Notes under the pieces: model-generated
Databases searched by the model: none
What the model saw: the letters and a program-made list of their open reading frames with translations, nothing else
Told to the model about the DNA's origin: nothing
DNA from: Flavobacterium cutihirudinis
Lineage (GTDB): Bacteria; Bacteroidota; Bacteroidia; Flavobacteriales; Flavobacteriaceae
NCBI RefSeq assembly: GCF_003385895.1
Contig: NZ_QRDQ01000014.1
Coordinates: 1 to 64,000 of the forward strand
Reading direction: 5' to 3'
Length of the DNA stretch: 64,000 nucleotides
Made by a program: the position numbers and the translations under genes
In this document: piece by piece, positions 25,204-32,501 of the stretch
How the letters are laid out: every line of letters starts with the position of its first letter
How positions within the stretch are numbered: the first letter of the stretch is position 1

Positions 25204-26154
25204 TTAATACCATGATACATTTAGAGAAATTTGAGGTGTAGGAACCACTCCCTCAATACTACAAGTTACTAGGCCAGAAGCCGGATATTTAACATACGGG
25301 TTTGCCACAACATAATTGGCCATATACCAGTTTCCTACTAAAAATGTCTGAGTTCCTGTTATTACATATGGAGAAACATTGTAAATATACCAAAAAGTAG
25401 CCACTCCTTGCTCACAACTTGCGCAAGACAATGAACTTGATAACCTACGTTCATTCATTGCTTCTTTCCATGTACATCTAAAAGTAGAACACGACCTATA
25501 TTGTAACGTTGTTCTCAAATACATTTTACTTGACTGAACAATATCATTTAGAACTATAGTTTCGTTATATAAATCCAAAACATGTCTCAATCTACTTCCT
25601 GATACGTTTATTTCATCAGAAACAAATGTTTTAATCCCATTTTCATTTGGAAAAGCAGTTCTACTAGTAGAACTTTTACCAGATGATGAAATATTCAACA
25701 AACTACCATACACCTGCAATTCACCTATATTATCAATAAGCTCCCTTGTATTTTTATGACTATCGACTTCTGATAACAAATAAAAACTACGCTCATTAAG
25801 CCACAAAACTTTGCCATTAACTTTTACTTTAGAGTCAGCATTCAAGATAGACTTTAAAGCATCTGAGTAAATTATTCTTGAATCCGGAATAACATCTTCT
25901 TCCATATCCGTGTCATCATGTAAAGTATTTAATAATGAGGTCATTTTTTTAGCCGAAACCCAATCTTTAAGCTCATTTTTGTTTAGAGAAGCCAATTCAT
26001 CGTACTCTTTAACAAAGGATTCCTCATCTTTAAAAGACAACATATCTCCATCAAGAACTGATAACTGGTCTTTTGCAGAGGCATTTTCAACCAACTCATC
26101 ACTACTACAAGAAAACAAAGCCGTAACCAAAAATAATGCAATTAATTTTTTCAT
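25204..26154 (-). CDS. Lipoprotein, function unknown
   Basis: 316 residues with a clear lipoprotein signal (VTALFSC, Cys16). After an acidic stretch it has no recognised domain. The C-terminal third holds a cluster of Cys residues (YRSCSTFRCTW then LSCASCEQG, about 232-261) that could form disulphides after export, and ends with aromatic-rich beta-like sequence. It is probably anchored in the outer membrane or periplasm. Single gene, converging on the transketolase operon. Confidence 0.7.
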   Translation of the reverse strand: MKKLIALFLVTALFSCSSDELVENASAKDQLSVLDGDMLSFKDEESFVKEYDELASLNKNELKDWVSAKKMTSLLNTLHDDTDMEEDVIPDSRIIYSDALKSILNADSKVKVNGKVLWLNERSFYLLSEVDSHKNTRELIDNIGELQVYGSLLNISSSGKSSTSRTAFPNENGIKTFVSDEINVSGSRLRHVLDLYNETIVLNDIVQSSKMYLRTTLQYRSCSTFRCTWKEAMNERRLSSSLSCASCEQGVATFWYIYNVSPYVITGTQTFLVGNWYMANYVVANPYVKYPASGLVTCSIEGVVPTPQISLNVSWY

Positions 26155-26267
26155 AATTTTAAAATTTTAATTATTAATCTTACGAATATTTAAAAATTAA
26201 CTTACATTTAAATTTTAAAAATTAAATTTAACATAACTTAAATTACAAATATTTCTTTAATCTTTGC

Positions 26268-26301
26268 ATAAAAAAACCCACTTGAATACTTCAAGTGGGT
26301 T
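26268..26301 (-). terminator. Terminator of FKBP gene
   Basis: Stem AACCCACTTGA (26275-26285) / TCAAGTGGGTT (26291-26301), 5-nt loop; on the minus strand it is followed by a T-run. Confidence 0.82.
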
Positions 26302-26328
26302 CTACATAATACAGTAATAAATTATTAC

Positions 26329-27384
26329 CTATTTTATTACGTGATGATTTTTATCAACATGAATTCTTAATCTGTTCGGAGAAGTGTAATCAATCGTTCC
26401 ATCAGCATTTACAGCAGGAATTCCCCAAGTTTCAGTTTCATCAATATTTGGAGTAATTGGATTGTCAATAATAGGATTATATGGATAGTATTTGCTTATT
26501 CCAGTATTTGGAGCTCCATCAGGTTTTGTAATTTCTTTCAAAGTACTCCAACCATCACCATCATCATCAACATCAAGGAAATCAGGAGTTCCATCTCCAT
26601 CAGTATCATCAATCAATTTTGCCGGCATATTAGGATATTTAATCTTGTCCGTAGAATTATAAAGATAGCCATCATGATTAACATCTTCATCAAAATCCGA
26701 AACACCATCAAAATCATGATCCATACGAGCTAGATCCATCAATTTAAAACTAAACACTAAAGGAGTATAAGCAGGAATATTATCACTTCCGCCATAATAT
26801 GCTAATCCAGAAGGCAAGAACATCACACCTGCACCAAAATTATCATACGTTATTTCACCAGTAGAACCATTAGAAGTAGAAGTCCCTGTTCTAAACTGCG
26901 GAAAAATTTCCTTCCATCCGTCAACAAAAACACCTCTAGCACCCGTACCATCCAAATCCCAATACCCTGGAATATTATATGAACTATCGAATTGAGTCCC
27001 ATCCAAATACCATCCAACATATGAAGCAAAAATTCTATCAGTATTTGTCGGCGCAAGACCAGTTCCTTTTCTTAAAGTCAAATAATAAACGGTATATGTA
27101 ATATCATCATTATAAACTTCTCTTGTTTGTAGTGGATATACTTTCTGATCCCAAATAGAAACCTGAGTTCCTCCTGCCGGAATCTTTTTTATTGTGATAT
27201 CAAAATTAGCAGAAACATCTTCAATATAATTTGTTTTTAAATACTTAACAATAGAATCATTATCCGCTTTATATTGTTCTGCATAATCACGCAAAGGCAC
27301 AGTTACCGGATCATCATGGTCTTTATTACAGGAAACTATAGCAATACCAGCTAGTAATAAAATAAAATATTTAAATTTATTCAT
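26329..27384 (-). CDS. Lipoprotein FKBP-type peptidyl-prolyl isomerase
   Basis: 351 residues with lipobox (IAIVSC, Cys19). The FKBP-like core (about 95-225: YVGWYLDGTQFDSS, GWKEIFPQF, MFLPSGLAYYG, PLVFSFKLMDL) should catalyse proline isomerisation in exported proteins. It is followed by Asp-rich calcium-binding, thrombospondin-type-3-like repeats (DHDFDGVSDFDED, DTDGDGTPDFLDVDDDGDG). Flavobacteria carry several such lipoprotein FKBPs, some linked to gliding. It diverges from the S4-domain gene. Confidence 0.88.
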   Translation of the reverse strand: MNKFKYFILLLAGIAIVSCNKDHDDPVTVPLRDYAEQYKADNDSIVKYLKTNYIEDVSANFDITIKKIPAGGTQVSIWDQKVYPLQTREVYNDDITYTVYYLTLRKGTGLAPTNTDRIFASYVGWYLDGTQFDSSYNIPGYWDLDGTGARGVFVDGWKEIFPQFRTGTSTSNGSTGEITYDNFGAGVMFLPSGLAYYGGSDNIPAYTPLVFSFKLMDLARMDHDFDGVSDFDEDVNHDGYLYNSTDKIKYPNMPAKLIDDTDGDGTPDFLDVDDDGDGWSTLKEITKPDGAPNTGISKYYPYNPIIDNPITPNIDETETWGIPAVNADGTIDYTSPNRLRIHVDKNHHVIK

Positions 27385-27463
27385 TATTGTTAATTTTTTA
27401 GGTGCGCAAGATACAATATTGATTTATTTTTGTAAAGAATTTAACTTGGATTTTAGAAAAATT

Positions 27464-27853
27464 ATGAGAATAGATAAATACTTATGGTGCGTCCGTTATT
27501 ACAAGACCAGAAACATGGTTACGGAGGCCTGTAAAAAGAACCATATTACAGTAAACGGGCAGGTTGCAAAACCTTCTAAAGAAGTTTTTCCTACAGATAA
27601 AATCACCTTTAGAAAAGACCAAATCACACAAATAATAACCGTACTCGACATTCCTGAAAGCCGAGTTGGGGCAAAACTTGTAGACATTTACCGCAAAAAT
27701 GAAACCCCGCCGGAAGCGTATGCTCATTTGGAACTATTAAAACTATCTAAAGAACATTACAGAAAAAGCGGAACAGGAAGACCAACTAAAAAAGACAGAA
27801 GAGATATTGATGATTATGGAAATGAGATTTTTGATGAGGAAGAGGAAAATTAA
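27464..27853 (+). CDS. S4-domain RNA-binding protein (Hsp15-like)
   Basis: 129 residues from ATG 27464; an upstream TTG frame (27419) overlaps the promoter and is rejected. The S4 domain is at the N-terminus (MRIDKYLWCVRYYKTRN, then KNHITVNGQVAKPSKEV), as in heat-shock protein 15, which rescues stalled 50S subunits carrying peptidyl-tRNA. The C-terminus is basic (GTGRPTKKDRRDID) then acidic. A -7 box TATTTTTG lies at 27425-27432. Confidence 0.85.
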   Translation: MRIDKYLWCVRYYKTRNMVTEACKKNHITVNGQVAKPSKEVFPTDKITFRKDQITQIITVLDIPESRVGAKLVDIYRKNETPPEAYAHLELLKLSKEHYRKSGTGRPTKKDRRDIDDYGNEIFDEEEEN

Positions 27854-27951
27854 ATTCTAATTCAAAAAAATATAAAATTCCTTTTAAAAAATCTGAAATC
27901 TAAAATCTGAAATCTAAAATTCTAATCGTATTTTAGCAAAAAAATAAAATC

Positions 27952-28452
27952 ATGAGCAAAAACATCATCTTAAACAACCAGGAAATCGAACACAAAATCA
28001 AACGTATTGCTTATCAAATATACGAGACATTTGTTGACGAAGAAGAAGTCGTGATTGCAGGAATCGCTTCTAACGGTTCAGTTTTTGCACAAAAAATTGC
28101 ATCGGCGCTAAGCGATATTTCAACTTTAAAAGTTTCAACCTGCGAAGTTAAAGTAGACAAACAAAATCCACAGTTACCTATTCAGACCTCTTTAACCAAA
28201 GAAGAATACCAAAACAAAGGATTGGTTTTAGTCGATGATGTTTTAAATTCAGGCACTACGTTAATATATGCTGTTCGTCATTTCTTAGACGTTCCGCTAA
28301 AGAAATTCAAAACAGCAGTACTTGTTGACCGAAACCATAAAAAATATCCTGTAAAAGCGGACTTTAAAGGAATTTCTTTATCTACTTCTTTATTAGAGCA
28401 TGTTCAGGTTGTTTTTGACGAAAACGGCGATAATTATGCTTTTTTAAGCTAA
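27952..28452 (+). CDS. PyrR-like phosphoribosyltransferase
   Basis: 166 residues, type I PRTase fold with the PRPP-binding loop VLVDDVLNSGTTL (about 92-104). It resembles PyrR/Upp-type enzymes; whether it acts on uracil, a purine or as a regulator is not clear. Its last 9 nt overlap the end of convergent aroK. Confidence 0.85.
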   Translation: MSKNIILNNQEIEHKIKRIAYQIYETFVDEEEVVIAGIASNGSVFAQKIASALSDISTLKVSTCEVKVDKQNPQLPIQTSLTKEEYQNKGLVLVDDVLNSGTTLIYAVRHFLDVPLKKFKTAVLVDRNHKKYPVKADFKGISLSTSLLEHVQVVFDENGDNYAFLS

Positions 28453-28962
28453 GATTTTCAAAATATCATCAACTGTTTCTTCGACTGATCTTCCATCAAC
28501 TGACACTTTATGCTGTGCGTGGTTGTAATAAAAGCTTCTGTCGAATAAGTGTTTTGCGATAAACTCTTTCATTTCTTCTTCATTCATTTCTGCAATAAGT
28601 GGGCGTTTGCTTTTATTGTAAACTAATCTATTATATAAAGTATCAATAGAAGCTTTTAGATATACCGAAACAATATCATCATTTTGAAGCAACAAATGAT
28701 TATTGGCATAACATGGCGTTCCTCCACCTAAACCAATAATATTATTTTCAGAAGATTGAAGTAATTCAACAAACATTTCGTGTTCTAATTTTCGAAAATA
28801 GACCTCTCCATGTTTAGAAAAAATCTCATTTATAGATAAATTTGCTCTTTTTTCGATGCAAGTATCTAAATCCAGAAACGGAATATTTGTAATTTTTGAC
28901 AAGTTTTGGGCAATTGTTGACTTTCCGCAACCCATATAACCTAATAGCACTATTTTTTTCAT
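28444..28962 (-). CDS. aroK: Shikimate kinase
   Basis: 172 residues with Walker A GYMGCGKS (8-15), the shikimate-binding DLDTCIE (near 32-38) and GLGGGTP (about 76-82). It phosphorylates shikimate for aromatic amino acid synthesis. Length is typical. A minus-strand -7 box TAAATTTG (29021-29014) lies 51 nt upstream, back to back with the tRNA-Lys promoter. Its 3' end overlaps the PRTase gene. Confidence 0.95.
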   Translation of the reverse strand: MKKIVLLGYMGCGKSTIAQNLSKITNIPFLDLDTCIEKRANLSINEIFSKHGEVYFRKLEHEMFVELLQSSENNIIGLGGGTPCYANNHLLLQNDDIVSVYLKASIDTLYNRLVYNKSKRPLIAEMNEEEMKEFIAKHLFDRSFYYNHAQHKVSVDGRSVEETVDDILKILA

Positions 28963-29033
28963 ATTAATAAAACCTTATAAACTAAGACATTGGGATTTTT
29001 TTGTAAAAAAAGACAAATTTATAATAAAAATGC

Positions 29034-29072
29034 TTGGAAACTTCGAAAATAACTCCTTATATTTGCACCCGC
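29034..29072 (+). promoter_or_regulatory. tRNA-Lys promoter
   Basis: TTG (29034-29036), 21-nt spacer, TATATTTG (29058-29065), followed by CACCCGC. The run TTTGCACCCGC is identical to that at rRNA promoters P1 and P3. Confidence 0.78.
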
Positions 29073-29089
29073 ATTCAAGAATCGAATAT

Positions 29090-29162
29090 GACTCGATAGC
29101 TCAGTCGGTAGAGCACATCACTTTTAATGATGGGGTCCTGGGTTCGAGCCCCAGTCGGGTCA
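29090..29162 (+). tRNA. tRNA-Lys (TTT), copy 1
   Basis: Full cloverleaf: acceptor GACTCGA/TCGGGTC (one G-T pair), D arm, anticodon stem CATCA/TGATG with loop CTTTTAA giving anticodon TTT, T arm CTGGG-TTCGAGC-CCCAG, discriminator A. CCA is not encoded. Confidence 0.97.
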
Positions 29163-29202
29163 CAAAATTTGTGATTAACAAAATAAGTTTCTTGAAAGCA
29201 AT

Positions 29203-29275
29203 GACTCGATAGCTCAGTCGGTAGAGCACATCACTTTTAATGATGGGGTCCTGGGTTCGAGCCCCAGTCGGGTCA
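29203..29275 (+). tRNA. tRNA-Lys (TTT), copy 2
   Basis: Identical in sequence to copy 1, 40 nt downstream and without its own promoter, so it is cotranscribed. Confidence 0.97.
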
Positions 29276-29276
29276 C

Positions 29277-29317
29277 AAAGGTCGCGTAATTTATTTTACT
29301 CGACCTTTTTTCTTTTT
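29277..29317 (+). terminator. Hairpin between tRNA-Lys and tRNA-Leu
   Basis: Stem AAAGGTCG (29277-29284) / CGACCTTT (29301-29308) followed by a T-rich run, ending one base before tRNA-Leu. It has terminator form, yet no promoter is visible for tRNA-Leu, so it may be leaky or serve as a processing hairpin. Confidence 0.6.
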
Positions 29318-29318
29318 A

Positions 29319-29401
29319 GGCCATGTGGAGAAACGGTAGACTCGCCATCTTGAGGGGGTGGTGCTCGCAAGGGCGTGAGGGTTCAAATCCCTCCATGGTC
29401 A
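29319..29401 (+). tRNA. tRNA-Leu (GAG)
   Basis: Acceptor GGCCATG/CATGGTC (one G-T pair), anticodon stem CCATC/GGTGG with loop TTGAGGG (anticodon GAG), long variable arm containing GCTCGCAAGGGC as in class II tRNAs, T arm GAGGG-TTCAAAT-CCCTC, discriminator A. CCA is not encoded. Confidence 0.95.
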
Positions 29402-29412
29402 CTATAAAATTT

Positions 29413-29447
29413 AAAAGCCTGAGAATATATATTCTCAGGCTTTTTTT
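29413..29447 (+). terminator. Terminator of tRNA cluster
   Basis: Stem AAAGCCTGAGAAT / ATTCTCAGGCTTT followed by T8. Confidence 0.88.
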
Positions 29448-29603
29448 TATAATTCGAAAATCCATATTGATTTCTTTAATTTTACAAAGTCTCAATGTTT
29501 ACAAGTAGTTTTGGTCCGAATCCCATCAAGAATTTTGTTTTCTGCACAAATAATCTAGTTAATATCATCCTTAAATTCGTCTCTTTTTATGTTCAAAGCT
29601 ACT

Positions 29604-29732
29604 CTCTAACGTAATGATACTGTAGCGGGTTTGAGACTAAATTAAGCCCATTATTCGGATTTGTCAAATCATCCAAACACAAAACCATCTTTCCATTAAG
29701 TCTATTGCCCAAATCCGTAGTAGCTGTTGGGT
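29604..29732 (-). other. attC-like imperfect palindrome downstream of serine hydrolase
   Basis: Read on the minus strand, just past the hydrolase stop comes ACCCAAC (29732-29726), which fits the integron R'' consensus RYYYAAC, and 129 bp later GTTAGAG (29610-29604), one base off GTTRRRY. Between them the arms are imperfectly complementary, with a perfect inner pair CGGATTTG/CAAATCCG and AGACT/AGTCT. Size and orientation fit an attC site of a gene cassette. No integrase is visible. Confidence 0.4.
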
Positions 29733-29739
29733 GCTGTTT

Positions 29740-31059
29740 TTATTCTTTTGTAAATTTAATTTGTCCACCGCCTTGAGATAAAATCATTGTCTTGTCTATC
29801 GGATTAAATTCAAATTTCGCTCCTGCTTGGTCAAACTTAAATTTGTTTTTTTCCGTTGCTTCAAGAGAGAATGCTGGCTGTCCTGTACCTTGTGCGATTA
29901 AAGCGTTTCCATCTTTTGTAAATGTAATTTTAAATGGAATTTCTTTGGAAGCATAAACACCCAAATACTTATCAAAATCTTCCGAAGTCAAGTTGTATGT
30001 TGTGAAGACAGGTATATCGTAAGGTTTGCCGTAAATTGCACTTAAAACAGTAATAGAAATATCATCCATACTTAACTTTGTTCCGTTTGTAATTAAAGCA
30101 TACGAAATTTTGTCGTCTGCGAAATGAGAATAAACTGAACTAAAGCCATCAATTCCGCCTCTGTGTCCATAGCCGATCTTGTCATGGAAAGGCATTTGAA
30201 ACAGACCAATTCCGTAACCATCTTTAACAGATTTCATTATTTCAAGACTTTCAGGTTTTAAAAGCTTTCCTCCAAACAAAGCGTCTGCGAATTTTGTCAA
30301 ATCACTTGGCGTGGAAATTATTGCCCCTGCACCTAATGGAATTGTAAAGTCGGTTTCGGTCACTGCCTTCCAAGCTCCTGTGAAGTTGTATGATTTGCAT
30401 TCATTATTGTTTGTGTTGATTTTTCCAAAAACATACGTATTTGTCAAACCAAGAGGCTTTGCAATATATTTTTGTAATAAATCAGAATACGATTTTGAAA
30501 AAGTTGTTTCTAGAATGTAAGTCAAAAGCACAAAGTTTGAATTGCTATACTCTGCCTTGCTGTCTGGTTCGAAATCGCTACCTCCTTTTGCTATAATTTC
30601 AAGCATTTCTTTTTCTGTTTTTGGCTGTGTATTCCAAGTTAGATATTCATTGTCATCTGTGAAATTGTGTATCCCACTTCTATGGCTAAGCAACTGTTTT
30701 ATAGATATTTTATCTGCGTTCTTTATTGTTGGAAACCATTTGTAAATAGTTTGGGTTAAGTCCAGTTTTTTTTCTTCAGTTGCTTTTAAAATTAAAACAG
30801 CTGTGAATGATTTAGAAATTGAACCAATTCTGTATTTTGAATTTTTGGTTGCTTTAACGTTTTTTTCAACGTCCGCAAATCCAATTGATTTTGTGTAAAT
30901 GATCTCACCATTTTTTGAAATTGCTACACTTCCCATAAACTTGTCGCTTTCTTCAAGTGCATTGAAGTAATTATCTAATTTTTCTGTATAATTTGTTTGA
31001 GCAAATCCGATTTGACATAAGGTCAAAAGTAGTACTGCTGTTAAGATTGTCTTTTTCAT
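29740..31059 (-). CDS. Serine hydrolase (class C beta-lactamase family)
   Basis: 439 residues with a Sec signal peptide (about 1-20). Catalytic motifs: SISK (Ser-x-x-Lys nucleophile, near 82-85), YSN (near 167) and HRG in YGHRGGIDGF (near 293). After the hydrolase domain comes a C-terminal lipocalin-like domain (from about 350). This is the beta-lactamase/D-aminopeptidase/esterase superfamily; antibiotic hydrolysis cannot be inferred. It sits alone inside a tRNA cluster, with an attC-like palindrome after its stop and tRNA debris upstream, so it is probably acquired. Confidence 0.88.
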   Translation of the reverse strand: MKKTILTAVLLLTLCQIGFAQTNYTEKLDNYFNALEESDKFMGSVAISKNGEIIYTKSIGFADVEKNVKATKNSKYRIGSISKSFTAVLILKATEEKKLDLTQTIYKWFPTIKNADKISIKQLLSHRSGIHNFTDDNEYLTWNTQPKTEKEMLEIIAKGGSDFEPDSKAEYSNSNFVLLTYILETTFSKSYSDLLQKYIAKPLGLTNTYVFGKINTNNNECKSYNFTGAWKAVTETDFTIPLGAGAIISTPSDLTKFADALFGGKLLKPESLEIMKSVKDGYGIGLFQMPFHDKIGYGHRGGIDGFSSVYSHFADDKISYALITNGTKLSMDDISITVLSAIYGKPYDIPVFTTYNLTSEDFDKYLGVYASKEIPFKITFTKDGNALIAQGTGQPAFSLEATEKNKFKFDQAGAKFEFNPIDKTMILSQGGGQIKFTKE

Positions 31060-31317
31060 TATTGCCTTATTTTTATCGTTTACGGGATTATGCCTGACAA
31101 ATGTCAGTTTATATGTGTTTTCAAAAATAGGTTTTTTATTTTATAAACCACCAAGCGGGCTTTTATTTATTAAATACTTTTCGTACTAAAATTAATATGA
31201 ATTTCGTCGCTCTTGCTACTTTGATAAATTACGGGAACTTGACTTTAACTAATAATGATATTAAATTCAAATAGCAAAATTACACATCACTAAAAACCTT
31301 TAAATCTTCTAATAAAT

Positions 31318-31345
31318 GGTTCGAATTCTGTACCTCAAGGTCACA
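31318..31345 (+). pseudogene. Possible tRNA 3'-end fragment
   Basis: Contains GGTTCGAATTC, a T-arm-like sequence, followed 14 nt later by a GGTCAC end like the neighbouring tRNA genes, and then a terminator-like hairpin. No 5' half of a tRNA can be folded, so this is either a decayed tRNA or an attachment-site remnant from past integration. Confidence 0.35.
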
Positions 31346-31365
31346 AAATAAGTTTAAAAAAGTAA

Positions 31366-31391
31366 AAAGGCCTGCAAATACAGGCGTTTTG
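31366..31391 (+). terminator. Hairpin after tRNA fragment
   Basis: Stem GCCTG / CAGGC with loop CAAATA followed by a T-rich tail (GTTTTGTTGTTT). Confidence 0.55.
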
Positions 31392-31585
31392 TTGTTTGCA
31401 GCTTTTTATTTTGCCCGCTGTTTACCCACCGATTCTAATAAACAAATCATATTACATCCATAATATATTTTTACTTTACCACTGTAGCCATAAAAAACAC
31501 AAACCCTATTTTACTGTAAAATAAGCTTTTACAAATTATTACAAAAAAGCATTCAAAAAAGGCTTTAAAACCTAAATAAAGTACT

Positions 31586-31600
31586 TATATTTGCACCCTC
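31586..31600 (+). promoter_or_regulatory. Promoter of tRNA-Lys copy 3
   Basis: TATATTTG (31586-31593) followed by CACCCTC, nearly the same -7 and discriminator as the first tRNA-Lys promoter. No clear TTG at -33. Confidence 0.6.
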
Positions 31601-31615
31601 ATTCAGAAGAGCAAT

Positions 31616-31688
31616 GACTCGATAGCTCAGTCGGTAGAGCACATCACTTTTAATGATGGGGTCCTGGGTTCGAGCCCCAGTCGGGTCA
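31616..31688 (+). tRNA. tRNA-Lys (TTT), copy 3
   Basis: Identical to the two upstream copies. Its flanks also resemble those of copies 1-2 (promoter before, GGTCAAG/CTTGACC hairpin after), pointing to duplication of the whole unit. Confidence 0.97.
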
Positions 31689-31726
31689 CAAAAAAGGTCA
31701 AGTATTAATTTACTTGACCTTTTTTC
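31689..31726 (+). terminator. Terminator of tRNA-Lys copy 3
   Basis: Stem AAGGTCAAGTA / TACTTGACCTT followed by a T-run; homologous to the hairpin after copy 2. Confidence 0.85.
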
Positions 31727-31773
31727 GTTTTTGGCCAAATCAAAAAATGGCACTCCTGTCATCTTTACTATTT

Positions 31774-31956
31774 CTAGTTTTTCTTGGAATTCTTTACTAA
31801 AAAATAAACAGCAAATATAAAAACGGCTATATAAATAATTGCAAGCGCCGGTTTCTCAAATTTCAGGTTTTCAAAATCGAATTGCTTGAACAATACTACA
31901 CCTAAAATGATTGCAACAATCCAAAAAGTAAATACTAAGGCTTTTTTATTTTCCAT
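31774..31956 (-). CDS. Small membrane protein, function unknown
   Basis: 60 residues with two predicted transmembrane helices (about 7-24 and 36-54), a short acidic loop between and a basic C-terminus (KNSKKN), consistent with insertion by the positive-inside rule. No family recognised. It lies 39 nt downstream of a SnoaL-like gene on the same strand. Confidence 0.55.
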   Translation of the reverse strand: MENKKALVFTFWIVAIILGVVLFKQFDFENLKFEKPALAIIYIAVFIFAVYFLVKNSKKN

Positions 31957-31995
31957 GTTTAGAAATTTTTAATTATTCATTCCAATAAAGCAAAA

Positions 31996-32478
31996 TCAGC
32001 TTTTATGATCAAAACTCAAGACCTCTTTCAATATCCAATCGTTATTGATTAAAAGATAAACATGCGTAAATTTTGCTTCACCAGTTAAAACATCAGGTTT
32101 ATTTGCTTCTCTAATATAGAAATCATGAATTCCGTTCTGAACAACTCCGTAAAGCTTTCCATTATCATAAAGAGGATAAACTTCCAAACTTTCCGGTTTC
32201 ACTTTTCTGATTGGCTTTTGAGCTCCGCCAGAACAAATATTCTTTTTGACATTTTCTAAAAAAGTCTTTTTATTCTGAACTCCACCCTGATCGTGATAAA
32301 ACACCAAATCAGGATGAATGGCTTTTTCAAGAAAAACGAGATCACACTCATTAAAACTTTTTGCAAAAAAAATACTATCGTGCTTTTTCAGCTGCAAAAA
32401 TAATTCAGAATCTTTTGCCACCTGAGCAAAACTCACAACTGAAAAGTTCAGAAAAAATAATACCAGAAACTTTTTCAT
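31996..32478 (-). CDS. Exported SnoaL/DUF4440-like protein
   Basis: 160 residues with a signal peptide (MKKFLVLFFLNFSVVSFAQ). The mature part has the small alpha+beta NTF2-like pattern (KHDSIFFAKSFNECDLVFLEKAIHPDLVFYHDQGG, later YLLINNDWILKEVLSFDH) typical of DUF4440 proteins. Some relatives are enzymes, most are uncharacterised. It follows the GH43 gene by 23 nt, probably cotranscribed. Confidence 0.75.
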   Translation of the reverse strand: MKKFLVLFFLNFSVVSFAQVAKDSELFLQLKKHDSIFFAKSFNECDLVFLEKAIHPDLVFYHDQGGVQNKKTFLENVKKNICSGGAQKPIRKVKPESLEVYPLYDNGKLYGVVQNGIHDFYIREANKPDVLTGEAKFTHVYLLINNDWILKEVLSFDHKS

Positions 32479-32501
32479 AATCTATTATTAGCGTTTACTT
32501 T

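Larger units (their letters stand above)
31060..31585. other. Gene-poor stretch with tRNA debris
   Basis: No gene supported. It holds a palindrome CTGACA-AA-TGTCAG (31094-31107) in the hydrolase upstream region, a tRNA-3'-end-like fragment (31318-31345) and a terminator-like hairpin (31366-31391), then AT-rich sequence up to the third tRNA-Lys. Confidence 0.6.

Noticed and set aside
29030..29508. Short frames across the tRNA cluster
   Set aside because: They translate tRNA-Lys and tRNA-Leu genes.
29740..31059. Antibiotic-resistance beta-lactamase
   Set aside because: Motifs fit the broad serine hydrolase superfamily, and a C-terminal lipocalin-like domain is usual for peptidases/esterases; resistance cannot be claimed.
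31565..31762. 65-residue minus-strand frame
   Set aside because: It is the complement of tRNA-Lys copy 3 and its promoter.
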